DNA of 64,000 nt from Citrobacter telavivensis. GTDB taxonomy: Bacteria > Pseudomonadota > Gammaproteobacteria > Enterobacterales > Enterobacteriaceae. The position numbers and the translations under genes were made by a program. Every line of letters starts with the position of its first letter. Position 1 is the first letter of the stretch. The notes below the pieces were generated by a model. The model was not told the DNA's origin. It searched no databases and was given only the letters and a program-made list of their open reading frames with translations. The DNA lies in NCBI GenBank assembly GCA_009363175.1, contig CP045205.1, positions 1,054,001-1,118,000 of the forward strand, written 5' to 3'. Shown here piece after piece: positions 33,799-42,485 of the stretch.

Positions 33799-34419
33799 AT
33801 GGCAACCCCGACTTTTGACACTATCGAAGCGCAAGCAAGCTACGGCATTGGTTTGCAGGTAGGACAGCAACTGAGCGAATCCGGACTGGAAGGGCTGTTG
33901 CCTGAAGCGCTGGTTGCCGGTATTGCTGACGCGCTGGAAGGCAAGCAGCCAGCCGTGCCGGTTGATGTGGTACATCGCGCGCTGCGTGATATTCATGAAC
34001 GTGCGGATGCCGTACGTCGCGAACGCTTCCAGGCCATGGCTGCGGATGGCGTGAAGTATCTGGAACAAAACCGTGAGAAAGACGGTGTGAACAGCACGGA
34101 GTCGGGTTTGCAATTCCGCGTGTTGACCCAGGGCGAAGGCGCTATCCCGGCCCGTACTGACCGCGTTCGCGTTCACTACACCGGCAAGCTGATCGACGGC
34201 ACCGTCTTTGACAGCTCCGTTGCGCGCGGCGAACCGGCAGAATTCCCGGTAAACGGTGTTATTCCTGGCTGGATTGAAGCCCTGACCCTGATGCCGGTTG
34301 GCTCTAAATGGGAACTGACCATTCCTCAGGAACTGGCTTACGGCGAACGTGGCGCTGGTGCAGCGATCCCACCGTTCAGCACCCTGGTGTTTGACGTAGA
34401 ACTGCTGGAAATCCTGTAA
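33799..34419 (+). CDS. fklB: FKBP-type peptidyl-prolyl isomerase FklB (FKBP22)
   Basis: FklB is a dimeric cis-trans prolyl isomerase. The start at 33799 (MATPTFDTIEAQAS) after AAGGA gives 206 residues, as in E. coli. An N-terminal helical dimerisation domain (about 1-95) is joined to a C-terminal FKBP domain with VRVHYTGKLIDGTVFDSS, GVIPGWIEAL and PPFSTLVFDVELLEI. No signal peptide is seen, so it is cytoplasmic. It is followed by a hairpin and then the long cycA leader. Confidence 0.96.
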   Translation: MATPTFDTIEAQASYGIGLQVGQQLSESGLEGLLPEALVAGIADALEGKQPAVPVDVVHRALRDIHERADAVRRERFQAMAADGVKYLEQNREKDGVNSTESGLQFRVLTQGEGAIPARTDRVRVHYTGKLIDGTVFDSSVARGEPAEFPVNGVIPGWIEALTLMPVGSKWELTIPQELAYGERGAGAAIPPFSTLVFDVELLEIL

Positions 34420-34742
34420 GCAGTCACTTCTGTTCCCCTCCACGCTGGAGGGGGACGAAAAATACGTAATAACGCTGCCTGTTTGTCTGATATCGGAATT
34501 TTATCTTGCAAATGCATGGGTTGCGTGTATTTTTGTGAGCTAATTCGCGTTGCCAGAGTGATATGACACTCACTTTAAACATATAATTAACATAATATTT
34601 AAATCTTAGTATTCATCCCGCCGATTCTTACCTAATATCGATGAGTCCTGAAAACAGGATCGTCGTATCATAGCGATACACAACAGACGCACTAAAGGCC
34701 GTAGAGCCCGCACAACACAGACAGGTACAGGAAGAATAAAAC
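34420..34742 (+). promoter_or_regulatory. fklB-cycA intergenic region with cycA leader and GcvB-type target sites
   Basis: This 323-base gap holds a stem CCCCTCCA-CGC-TGGAGGGG (34435-34453) just after fklB, without a T-run. An AT-rich promoter region follows (about 34560-34615). Then comes a leader with the hairpin TCCTG-AAAA-CAGGA (34646-34659) and two CACAAC motifs, at 34679-34686 and 34711-34718. GcvB small RNA represses cycA in E. coli and Salmonella through CA-rich sites of this kind, so these are candidate pairing sites. No ORF is supported. Confidence 0.6.
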
Positions 34743-36152
34743 ATGGTAGATCAGGTAAAAGTCGCTGCCGACGAACAGGCTCCGACTGAACAGTCGCTAC
34801 GGCGCAATCTCACAAACCGACATATCCAGCTTATTGCTATCGGCGGCGCCATTGGCACGGGTCTGTTTATGGGGTCGGGTAAAACCATCAGTCTCGCCGG
34901 GCCGTCGATCATTTTTGTTTATATGATCATCGGCTTCATGCTCTTTTTCGTGATGCGTGCAATGGGAGAATTGCTGCTCTCGAATCTGGAATACAAATCT
35001 TTTAGCGACTTTGCTTCGGATCTGCTGGGACCGTGGGCAGGTTATTTCACCGGCTGGACCTACTGGTTCTGCTGGGTGGTTACCGGGATGGCGGACGTCG
35101 TTGCCATTACCGCCTACGCGCAGTTCTGGTTCCCCGGCCTTTCCGACTGGGTCGCCTCACTGGCGGTAGTCGTCCTGCTGCTGAGCCTCAACCTCGCCAC
35201 CGTGAAAATGTTTGGTGAGATGGAGTTCTGGTTCGCGATGATCAAAATCGTCGCCATCGTGTCGCTGATCATTGTCGGCCTGGTGATGATTGCCATGCAT
35301 TTCCAGTCGCCAACCGGTGTGGAAGCCTCGTTTGCGCATCTGTGGAATGACGGCGGCTGGTTCCCGAAAGGCATTAGCGGCTTCTTTGCCGGTTTCCAGA
35401 TTGCGGTGTTCGCCTTTGTCGGGATCGAACTGGTCGGGACGACGGCAGCGGAAACCAAAGATCCGGAGAAATCCCTGCCGCGCGCCATCAACTCGATTCC
35501 GATTCGTATCATCATGTTCTACGTCTTTGCGCTGATCGTCATTATGTCCGTGACGCCGTGGAGTTCCGTGGTGCCGGATAAGAGCCCGTTCGTTGAGCTG
35601 TTCGTGCTGGTGGGCCTGCCTGCCGCTGCGAGCGTGATTAACTTCGTGGTCCTGACGTCTGCCGCTTCTTCAGCAAACAGTGGCGTGTTCTCCACCAGCC
35701 GTATGCTGTTTGGTCTGGCGCAGGAAGGTGTGGCGCCGAAAGCGTTCGCCAAGCTGTCTAAACGCGCGGTACCGGCAAAAGGGCTGACCTTCTCCTGTAT
35801 CTGCCTGCTGGGTGGCGTGGTCATGCTGTATGTCAATCCGAGCGTGATTGGCGCGTTCACCATGATCACCACCGTGTCGGCGATCCTGTTCATGTTCGTC
35901 TGGACCATCATCCTGTGCTCATACCTGGTGTATCGCAAACAGCGTCCGCATCTGCATGAGAAGTCGATCTACAAAATGCCGCTGGGTAAGGTGATGTGCT
36001 GGGTCTGCATGGCGTTCTTCGCCTTCGTTCTGGTGCTGCTGACCCTTGAGGACGATACCCGTCAGGCGCTGATCGTCACGCCGCTGTGGTTCATTGCGCT
36101 GGGTCTGGGCTGGTGGCTGATTGGTAAGAAGCGGATGGCAGGCGTTCGTTAA
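34743..36152 (+). CDS. cycA: D-serine/D-alanine/glycine:H+ symporter CycA
   Basis: CycA is an amino-acid permease of the APC superfamily that imports glycine, D-alanine, D-serine and D-cycloserine. The 469-residue product (E. coli 470) has twelve predicted helices. The APC signature IQLIAIGGAIGTGLFMGSGK is at about residue 30, and helix 6 contains FAFVGIELVGTTAAETKDPEKSLP in its expected place. The leader shows GcvB-type target motifs. It stands alone, bounded by REP elements downstream. Confidence 0.96.
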   Translation: MVDQVKVAADEQAPTEQSLRRNLTNRHIQLIAIGGAIGTGLFMGSGKTISLAGPSIIFVYMIIGFMLFFVMRAMGELLLSNLEYKSFSDFASDLLGPWAGYFTGWTYWFCWVVTGMADVVAITAYAQFWFPGLSDWVASLAVVVLLLSLNLATVKMFGEMEFWFAMIKIVAIVSLIIVGLVMIAMHFQSPTGVEASFAHLWNDGGWFPKGISGFFAGFQIAVFAFVGIELVGTTAAETKDPEKSLPRAINSIPIRIIMFYVFALIVIMSVTPWSSVVPDKSPFVELFVLVGLPAAASVINFVVLTSAASSANSGVFSTSRMLFGLAQEGVAPKAFAKLSKRAVPAKGLTFSCICLLGGVVMLYVNPSVIGAFTMITTVSAILFMFVWTIILCSYLVYRKQRPHLHEKSIYKMPLGKVMCWVCMAFFAFVLVLLTLEDDTRQALIVTPLWFIALGLGWWLIGKKRMAGVR

Positions 36153-36158
36153 TTTGAT

Positions 36159-36246
36159 TGCCGGATGGCGCTGCGCTTATCCGGCCTACAAAACGTCTAT
36201 ACGGTGAGTTCCCGTAGGCCCGGTAAGCGTTAGCGCCACCGGGCAT
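36159..36246. repeat. BIME between cycA and ytfE
   Basis: TGCCGGATGGCGCTGCGCTTATCCGGCC is followed by CCGTAGGCCCGGTAAGCGTTAGCGCCACCGGGCA. Two REP units separate two convergent genes. Confidence 0.88.
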
Positions 36247-36251
36247 TTTAT

Positions 36252-36914
36252 TTACTCCCCCGCTAACGCCCGAGGAAACAATACATTATTTTCCAGGCTG
36301 ATGTGTTCCATCAGATCATCAATCATCTCATTGATGCCGTTGTACATCGCTTTCCAGGTGGTGCACGCTTCTGGCGGGATCGTCACATTCTGGGTGGTAT
36401 GTTTAATCACTTCCAGCAGTTCCCCCGCGTCATCATGTTCACTTTCCATGACGCTGATCGGCCCCATCGCCTGGCTGCCCATGCCCTGTTTGATCATCGG
36501 GAACAGGATCTGCTCCTCTTTCATCATGTGGTTTGAAAGCTCCTGATGCAGCATGGTCAGATACTTCGCCAGACCTTTCGGTACATTGGGCTTATCGGCA
36601 TGAACGCGTTCAACTTTGGTGGCCTGTAGGATCAGTTCCGGCAACTGCTCGCGGTGTCTGTCGTGATAGCGCACGATGATGTGGTCGATAATGTCGGCCA
36701 GCGGCGCGCTGCGCCAGTCCTTATCGACCGGCTGTTGTGCCAGTTGTGCCAGTTGCGCTTCGATGGCGTCAACATCCAGCTCTTTACGGGCGGCAGCACG
36801 CGCCAGCGTCTGCTTACCGCCACAGCAGTAATCCATGTCGTACTTACGAAACAGTGCCGAAGCGCGAGGAATAGAAAGCGCCAGTTCACCTAAAGGTTGA
36901 TCGCGATAAGCCAT
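36252..36914 (-). CDS. ytfE: Di-iron repair of iron centres protein YtfE (RIC)
   Basis: YtfE is a hemerythrin-like di-iron protein that restores iron-sulfur clusters damaged by nitric oxide or peroxide. The 220-residue product matches E. coli. Di-iron ligands His84, His129, Glu133, His160, His204 and Glu208 are all present, and the N-terminal ScdA domain has Cys30-Cys31 (YCCGGKQTL). A near-perfect NsrR operator lies 27-49 bases upstream of the start codon, and nsrR itself is at 21450 in this window. Confidence 0.97.
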   Translation of the reverse strand: MAYRDQPLGELALSIPRASALFRKYDMDYCCGGKQTLARAAARKELDVDAIEAQLAQLAQQPVDKDWRSAPLADIIDHIIVRYHDRHREQLPELILQATKVERVHADKPNVPKGLAKYLTMLHQELSNHMMKEEQILFPMIKQGMGSQAMGPISVMESEHDDAGELLEVIKHTTQNVTIPPEACTTWKAMYNGINEMIDDLMEHISLENNVLFPRALAGE

Positions 36915-36940
36915 AGCCGTTACCTCATTCTCAATAATAT

Positions 36941-36963
36941 AAGGTGTATTTTAAATGCACCTT
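36941..36963. promoter_or_regulatory. NsrR operator upstream of ytfE
   Basis: AAGGTGTATTTTAAATGCACCTT is a 23-base palindrome with two central mismatched positions, matching the NsrR consensus AAGATGYWTTTNAAATRCATCTT except for a symmetric A-to-G and T-to-C change in both arms. The symmetric change argues that the site is under selection. Confidence 0.85.
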
Positions 36964-37041
36964 TAATCGGGCGCTATAACTCTTTCGGGGCAGGACCTTT
37001 TGTGATGGCGCAATGACGAACGAGAATGCGGGGGGGAAGGG

Positions 37042-38013
37042 TTAACTGCCCGGCTCAGAAAGTGGAATGACGCGCGGTTTTTCCGGTTTTGCTTTGACCG
37101 CCACCACCACGCCGACCATCAGCAAGGCGATACCGCTGAGAGTCAGCGCGGGGGGAAGAGTCTGGCGTAAGATGAAGGTATACAGCAAACCTGCCAGCGT
37201 TTCGAACACGATCAACGGGCCGAGGATCACCGTCGGTAACCGCTGGCTGGCAATATTCCAGCATAGCGCACCCACCCATGAGCACAGCACCGCAATCGCC
37301 ACCATCAGGCCGACAAACACCGCCGGGCGCGGCCCGAACGGTAGGGTGAAGTCGGGCGTTTGCCCGTGCAGCCAGAGACAGGCGGCGAGGTAGCCCAGCA
37401 GCGACACGGGCAGCGTCACCAGCGCCTGCGCGGTCGCCCACATCATCGGGTGTTTATCCGGATTCTCCCGCAGCCAGCGGGCGTTGCGCAGCGCATACCA
37501 GGCCCAACACACCACCGACACCAGCGCCAGCGCAATACCGGAACCGTAACGCCAGCCGCTGAAATCAGGCAAGCCCTGGTTGAGTTCCGCAATGTTCACG
37601 CACAACAACCCGATGCCAATCAGCACCAGCGCGGGCGCCAGTCGTCGCCAGGAGAGCCTGCCGTCGCGATGGCTGTACAGCAGGTTTGCAAACACAGGAA
37701 TGACGACCGGCAGCGTACCGATGATCATCGTTGAGACCGGCGCGCCGGTACGCTGAATGGCGCTGGCAAGGCAGACGTAGTAAATCAGGTTGCCCATCAT
37801 GGTTAGCGTCAGCGCGGTCAGCCAGTCTTTCGGTGACAATTGTCGCAGGCGCACGCGCCCGAACCATGCCAGCGGCAGGGCAATCAAGCCTAATGCCAGG
37901 TAGCGCCCCATCGACTGCAGCACTGCCGGATATTCCGGCACGATCAACGGCCCGACAAAAATCAGTCCCCACATCAACCCTGCCAGCAGGGCGTACAACA
38001 CACCGCTAATCAT
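37042..38013 (-). CDS. ytfF: EamA/DMT-family transporter YtfF
   Basis: YtfF is a ten-helix inner-membrane transporter of 323 residues (E. coli 321) with two EamA repeats; its substrate is not established. Family blocks include YALLAGLMWGLIFVGPLIVP at the start and GAPVSTMIIGTLPVVIPVF in the first half. The C-terminal tail is basic and then polar (KAKPEKPRVIPLSEPGS). An AraC-type regulator gene lies 76 bases upstream on the same strand, a pairing that is not present in K-12, and may control it. Confidence 0.92.
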   Translation of the reverse strand: MISGVLYALLAGLMWGLIFVGPLIVPEYPAVLQSMGRYLALGLIALPLAWFGRVRLRQLSPKDWLTALTLTMMGNLIYYVCLASAIQRTGAPVSTMIIGTLPVVIPVFANLLYSHRDGRLSWRRLAPALVLIGIGLLCVNIAELNQGLPDFSGWRYGSGIALALVSVVCWAWYALRNARWLRENPDKHPMMWATAQALVTLPVSLLGYLAACLWLHGQTPDFTLPFGPRPAVFVGLMVAIAVLCSWVGALCWNIASQRLPTVILGPLIVFETLAGLLYTFILRQTLPPALTLSGIALLMVGVVVAVKAKPEKPRVIPLSEPGS

Positions 38014-38089
38014 GCTTTACATCCACAACGTTAAACATGACGAAAAGTGTAGGCGGGGAACAGGCTTGCGTATTGTATGAGCTTGCGCA

Positions 38090-38914
38090 TTAGCGCGAAT
38101 AAACCTGCTTTTGATAGCGTACAGGAGTAATGCCATAGCGATGGGTAAAGGCGCGGGTGAGGTGGGACTGATCGGTCAGGCCGGTCGCGGCGGCAACATC
38201 CGCTGCCGGCATGCCGAGAGTCAGAAAACCTTTCGCTCGCCACAGGCGGATTGCCATCAGCATCTGATGCGGCGTCACGTGGAAATGGGCTTTGAACTGA
38301 CGTTGAAAATGCCAGGGGCTTAGCGAGGCAACGCGTGCCAGTTCGTCGAGAGCGATCGGACGCATGTAGTTGTCATGCAAATAGTCGCGCACGCGATCAA
38401 AGCGATGCGCACCTTCCCGCGACACCGGAGCATGGCGCGCCAGCGGCTGGAAGGTGTCTATCAGATCCAACAGCAACCCTTTTTGCGCTAAGGGATCGTC
38501 GGTGTGCCACAGGCCGTGGATTAGCGAACAGATCTGACGCGAGCGGAGCGGATCGTGACGCGTGACGTCATGAAACCACCAGTGACGGACCCCGGTCACT
38601 TTTTCCAGCAGGTCGGGCTCCAGATAGATCATCCGGTAGCGCCAGCCGTCGGCGGTTTCGGCCTCGCCGGTATGCAACTCATCCGGATTCATCGTCACGA
38701 CCGAGTGGGCAGGGGCAACGTATTGTGTGCCGCGATAGCGAAAACGCTCGGCGCCAGCTTCTATCGCGCCAATGCCGAACGCTTCGTGGGTGTGCGGTTC
38801 AAAGGCGTAGCGTGAAATGTGCGCGTGATACAGCTCAACGCCCGGTACCTGCGCCAGATGGCGAAAGCGGGCTCGGTCTTTTTCATCGCTAAACTGCTCA
38901 GGTACACCTTGCAC
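38090..38914 (-). CDS. AraC-family transcriptional regulator
   Basis: The product is 274 residues from the GTG at 38914, which is preceded at about 5 bases by GGGAGAG. A GTG five codons further upstream (38929) is possible but has no site. The N-terminal half is a cupin-type AraC ligand domain with HISRYAFEPHTHEAFGIG. The C-terminal half has two helix-turn-helix motifs: ALDELARVASLSPWHFQRQF and AADVAAATGLTDQSHLTRAF, followed by GITPVRYQ. It is not in K-12 at this position. Lying just upstream of ytfF and on the same strand, it probably regulates that exporter in response to an unknown ligand. Confidence 0.88.
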   Translation of the reverse strand: MQGVPEQFSDEKDRARFRHLAQVPGVELYHAHISRYAFEPHTHEAFGIGAIEAGAERFRYRGTQYVAPAHSVVTMNPDELHTGEAETADGWRYRMIYLEPDLLEKVTGVRHWWFHDVTRHDPLRSRQICSLIHGLWHTDDPLAQKGLLLDLIDTFQPLARHAPVSREGAHRFDRVRDYLHDNYMRPIALDELARVASLSPWHFQRQFKAHFHVTPHQMLMAIRLWRAKGFLTLGMPAADVAAATGLTDQSHLTRAFTHRYGITPVRYQKQVYSR

Positions 38915-38995
38915 GTTTTCTCTCCCCACGCATCATCCTGTCATTATCAGAGAGGATGCGCGGGGATGCCACCATAATTAACCGATTTGTAACAC

Positions 38996-39844
38996 TTACA
39001 GAATGCCTTTGATGCTTTCGGCCAGCGGAGTGGTTGGGCGACCGATCAGTTTGCTCAGCGTGTGGCTGTCATCGAACAGACCGCCTTTGGATGCCCCGGT
39101 GTCTGAATCGGCCAGCATATCCGCCAGACCCGCTGGCAGGCCAGCGCCCTTCAACGCGGCGGCGAAATCAGCTTCGCTCAGGTTCTGATAGACGACCTGT
39201 TTACCGCTTTGTTTGCTCAGTTCAGCGGCCAGCTGGCTCAGCGTCCAGGATTCATCGCCTGCCAGTTCATACACGTTACCGGCATGACCTTCTGTACTGA
39301 TGACCTGTGCGGCGGCTGCGGCGTAGTCAGCGCGGGTTGCGGAGGCAATTTTGCCTTCGCCTGCGGCACCGATAAACACGCCATGCTCCAGCGCGGGGGG
39401 GACGCTGGCAAGATAGTTTTCGGTATACCAACCGTTACGCAGCAGCGCGTGGGCAATACCGGAGTCTGCCAGCATCTTCTCGGTTTCGACGTGTTCGACG
39501 TGCAGGCCCAGCGGAGAACGGTCGGCATGCAACAGGCTGGTGTAAGCGATAAATTTCACTTTCGCCGCCTTTGCCGCATTAATGACGTTACGGTGCTGAG
39601 CGGCACGCTGTCCCACTTCACTGGAGGAAATCAGCAGCAGCTTGTCGACACCCTGCAACGCCTGGGTAAATGTGGTTTCGTCGCGGTAATCCGCCTGACG
39701 TACGGTGATTCCCTGCTGGCTTAATGCGGTGGCTTTCGCCGGGTTACGAACTATCGCAACAATCTGGCTGGCTGGAACGGTTTTTAGCAGATTCTCAATA
39801 ACGTGTTGGCCCAGTTGGCCCGTCGCGCCGGTAATGGCAATCAT
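38996..39844 (-). CDS. qorB: NAD(P)H:quinone oxidoreductase 2 QorB (YtfG)
   Basis: QorB is a short NmrA-like Rossmann-fold protein that reduces quinones with NADPH. The 282-residue product (E. coli 286) begins MIAITGATGQLGQHVIENLL, with the nucleotide-binding GATGQLG at residues 5-11. No active-site Tyr-Lys pair of classical short-chain dehydrogenases is expected. AGGAG lies about 8 bases before the ATG. It is divergent from qorR; the shared gap contains a 17-base inverted repeat. Confidence 0.95.
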   Translation of the reverse strand: MIAITGATGQLGQHVIENLLKTVPASQIVAIVRNPAKATALSQQGITVRQADYRDETTFTQALQGVDKLLLISSSEVGQRAAQHRNVINAAKAAKVKFIAYTSLLHADRSPLGLHVEHVETEKMLADSGIAHALLRNGWYTENYLASVPPALEHGVFIGAAGEGKIASATRADYAAAAAQVISTEGHAGNVYELAGDESWTLSQLAAELSKQSGKQVVYQNLSEADFAAALKGAGLPAGLADMLADSDTGASKGGLFDDSHTLSKLIGRPTTPLAESIKGIL

Positions 39845-39893
39845 GGGATGACTCCTTAATGTGTCGCTTGTGTTTTATAAAGCTAGCACTTAA

Positions 39894-39910
39894 ACTTACT
39901 TTTAGTAAGT
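39894..39910. promoter_or_regulatory. Inverted-repeat operator between qorB and qorR
   Basis: ACTTAC-TTTTA-GTAAGT is an inverted repeat with 6-base arms, and a third half-site GTAAGT occurs at 39923-39928. It is placed between divergent starts and is the obvious candidate for the HxlR-type regulator QorR. Confidence 0.65.
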
Positions 39911-39934
39911 ACGCACAAAAAGGTAAGTATAAAG

Positions 39935-40315
39935 ATGAGTGCATCAACCCTTTCTCAACAACTGCGTGACGGCAATTTGTTTGCCGAGCAGTGTCCGTCG
40001 CGTGAGGTGTTAAAGCATGTGACCAGCCGCTGGGGCGTGTTGATTCTGGTGGCGCTACGCGACGGCACTCACCGTTTCAGCGATCTGCGCCGTAAAATGG
40101 GCGGCGTGAGCGAGAAGATGCTGGCGCAGTCTTTGCAGGCGTTGGAGCAGGATGGGTTTATCAACCGGGTATCGTATCCGGTTGTGCCGCCGCACGTGGA
40201 GTACAGCCTGACTCCGTTGGGCGAGCAGGTCAGTGACAAAGTTGCCGCACTGGCGGACTGGATTGAGTTAAATTTGCCACAGGTGTTAGCACAACGGGAA
40301 GAACGGGCGGCGTAA
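39935..40315 (+). CDS. qorR: HxlR-family redox-sensing regulator QorR (YtfH)
   Basis: QorR is a 126-residue winged-helix regulator of the HxlR/DUF24 family, like E. coli YtfH. Cys20 in AEQCPSREVLKHVTSRWG sits at the position used by redox-sensing HxlR proteins. The recognition part reads HRFSDLRRKMGGVSEKMLAQ, and the wing ends SYPVVPPHVEYSLTPLG. It probably represses qorB and itself from the inverted repeat in the shared promoter region. Confidence 0.94.
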   Translation: MSASTLSQQLRDGNLFAEQCPSREVLKHVTSRWGVLILVALRDGTHRFSDLRRKMGGVSEKMLAQSLQALEQDGFINRVSYPVVPPHVEYSLTPLGEQVSDKVAALADWIELNLPQVLAQREERAA

Positions 40316-40320
40316 AACGT

Positions 40321-40347
40321 TGCCGGATGGCGGCGTGCCCTCCGGCA
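40321..40347. repeat. REP palindrome between qorR and cpdB
   Basis: TGCCGGATGGCGGCGTGCCCTCCGGCA lies between two convergent genes, flanked by AACGT and its complement. Confidence 0.85.
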
Positions 40348-40353
40348 TTAACG

Positions 40354-42297
40354 TTATTTGCTTAAATCTATCTGATAAATCGCGAAACCAATATCATCGG
40401 TGGCGACGTGCTGCATAGGGTATTGCCCTTTCTCTTTGATAAACGCGGTGGCTTTATCACTCGGCGACGTTTCGAAACGGATATCCAGTTTCGTCTTGCT
40501 GTGAATCGGTGCCAGACGCCAGTTGTTATCGGCAGCCGGATGAATTTCCCCGGCGCGTTTAGACTCCGCGCCAATCCATGCCGCCAGCACCGAGCGGTTC
40601 TCATCCGGTGACGCAAAGGCAATATGATTGTCACCGGTTCCGGCAAACTTACCGCCATAGGCGCGATAGTTATTGGTGGCGACCAGGAAGGTGGCATTGG
40701 GATCAATCGGCTTGCCGTTGAAGGTCAGATTTTTAATCCTTTCCGCTGTCGGATTGACCGTCTGGCATTCGCCGTCATAACGTGCGGGCTGCGAGACATC
40801 AATCTGGTATTCCACACCATCGATGACATCGAAGTTATAGGTGCGAAAACCCTCCCAGTTAATGAGCGACTGCGGCTTGCTGCTGGTGCTATCGATTTGA
40901 TTAAACTGTCCGGCTGAGCACTCAAGCCACTCTTTCACCTCTTTGCCGCTGGCTTTAACAACCACCAGCGTGTTCGGGTACAGATAGAGGTCGGCAGCAT
41001 TACGGAAGGTCAACTGGCCTTTTTCGACCTCGACAAAACTGGCCGGATCGTTCTTGCGCCCGCCGACTTTAAACGGCGCAGCGGCGGAAAGCACCGGCAG
41101 TTTCGCCAGGTCCGGGTCGCCCTGAATGAAGTGTTCGACATAGGCTTTCTGCGCGTTGTTGACCACCTGAACGGTCGGATCGTCCTGCACCAGCGCCAGA
41201 TAGCTGTACATATTATCGGCGGATTTACCGATAGGCTTACTGACGAATTCACGGGTGGCGTCGTGGTCGGCTTTCAGAATATCCACCAGTTTGCTGTCTT
41301 CGGCAGCGAGTGATTTCTTCGCGGCCGCGTCGTAAATGGGGCGCGCTTCGGCTTTGGCCTGCGTCACCTGCCATTTGCCGCTGTCGTTATTGAGCACCAG
41401 ATCCACCACACCCAGATGATCGCCCCACATGCCTGGCATCACCGCCGGTACGCCGTTCAGCGTCCCTTTCGCGATATCTGCGCCTTTGATGCTGGCAAAG
41501 TCTTTACCGGGGAAGACCGCGTGGGCATGACCAAACATGATTGCGTCCACGCCGGGCACGTCGCTGAGATAATAAACGGAGTTCTCCGCCATGCTCTGGT
41601 AGGGGTCAGCAGAGAGCCCTGAATGCGCAATCACTACCACCACATCGGCCCCTTTTTCGCGCATTTCCGGGACATACTGGCGCGCGGTGGCGGTAATGTC
41701 GTTAACCGTCACTTTACCGCTCAGGTTCGCTTTATCCCAGGTCATGATCTGCGGAGGAACAAACCCGATATAGCCGATGTTCAGCGTCTGCTTGTGGCCT
41801 TCCTGATCGACGACGTCAGTCTTTTTGATGAGATAGGGGGTAAACAACGGCTTTTTGGTCTTAACGTCGATGATATTGGCGTTAACGTAGGGGAACCTGG
41901 CGCCAGCCAGCGCCTTTTGCAGATATTCTAGTCCGTAGTTAAATTCATGGTTACCGAGGTTACCCACTGCGTAATCCAGCGTATTCAGCGCCTTGTAGAC
42001 CGGATGGATATCACCGTCTTTCAACCCTTTGGCCGCCATATAGTCGCCCAGCGGACTGCCCTGAATCAGATCGCCATTATCGACCAGCACGCTGTTTTTT
42101 GCTTCATTGCGCGCGGCGTTAATCAGGCTTGCGGTACGTACCAGTCCGAATTTTTCGGTTGCGGTATCTTTGTAATAATCGAAATCCATCATGTTGCTAT
42201 GTAAATCAGTGGTTTCCATTATCCGCAGGTCGACGGTTGCGGCATTCACGCTGGCCGCGATCAGCGTGGCCAGGAGCGTTGCACTAAACTTAATCAT
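40354..42297 (-). CDS. cpdB: 2',3'-cyclic-nucleotide 2'-phosphodiesterase / 3'-nucleotidase CpdB
   Basis: CpdB is a periplasmic bifunctional enzyme that opens 2',3'-cyclic nucleotides and dephosphorylates 3'-nucleotides for salvage. The 647-residue product equals E. coli. A signal peptide (about 1-19, ending SVNA) is followed by the calcineurin-like metallophosphatase domain with TTDLHSNMMDFDYYKD, GNHEFNYG and a distal GHAHAVFPGK. The C-terminal 5'-nucleotidase domain starts around residue 360. It is divergent from cysQ. Confidence 0.96.
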   Translation of the reverse strand: MIKFSATLLATLIAASVNAATVDLRIMETTDLHSNMMDFDYYKDTATEKFGLVRTASLINAARNEAKNSVLVDNGDLIQGSPLGDYMAAKGLKDGDIHPVYKALNTLDYAVGNLGNHEFNYGLEYLQKALAGARFPYVNANIIDVKTKKPLFTPYLIKKTDVVDQEGHKQTLNIGYIGFVPPQIMTWDKANLSGKVTVNDITATARQYVPEMREKGADVVVVIAHSGLSADPYQSMAENSVYYLSDVPGVDAIMFGHAHAVFPGKDFASIKGADIAKGTLNGVPAVMPGMWGDHLGVVDLVLNNDSGKWQVTQAKAEARPIYDAAAKKSLAAEDSKLVDILKADHDATREFVSKPIGKSADNMYSYLALVQDDPTVQVVNNAQKAYVEHFIQGDPDLAKLPVLSAAAPFKVGGRKNDPASFVEVEKGQLTFRNAADLYLYPNTLVVVKASGKEVKEWLECSAGQFNQIDSTSSKPQSLINWEGFRTYNFDVIDGVEYQIDVSQPARYDGECQTVNPTAERIKNLTFNGKPIDPNATFLVATNNYRAYGGKFAGTGDNHIAFASPDENRSVLAAWIGAESKRAGEIHPAADNNWRLAPIHSKTKLDIRFETSPSDKATAFIKEKGQYPMQHVATDDIGFAIYQIDLSK

Positions 42298-42485
42298 CAG
42301 GGGGCATCCTTTTCAGATCTAAGCCACAAAAGAAAATGTATATAAATCTTCTTGCTTACAGAACTGTGAATCATGCATCAGTTTAGCAAGCAAAACCGCA
42401 GGCACTATCACAGTTGGCGGATTCGCCTCTGATCGGGTATAAGTAAAACAATGAGTTAACGCCACTGCCACAAACGAGGTGGAGA

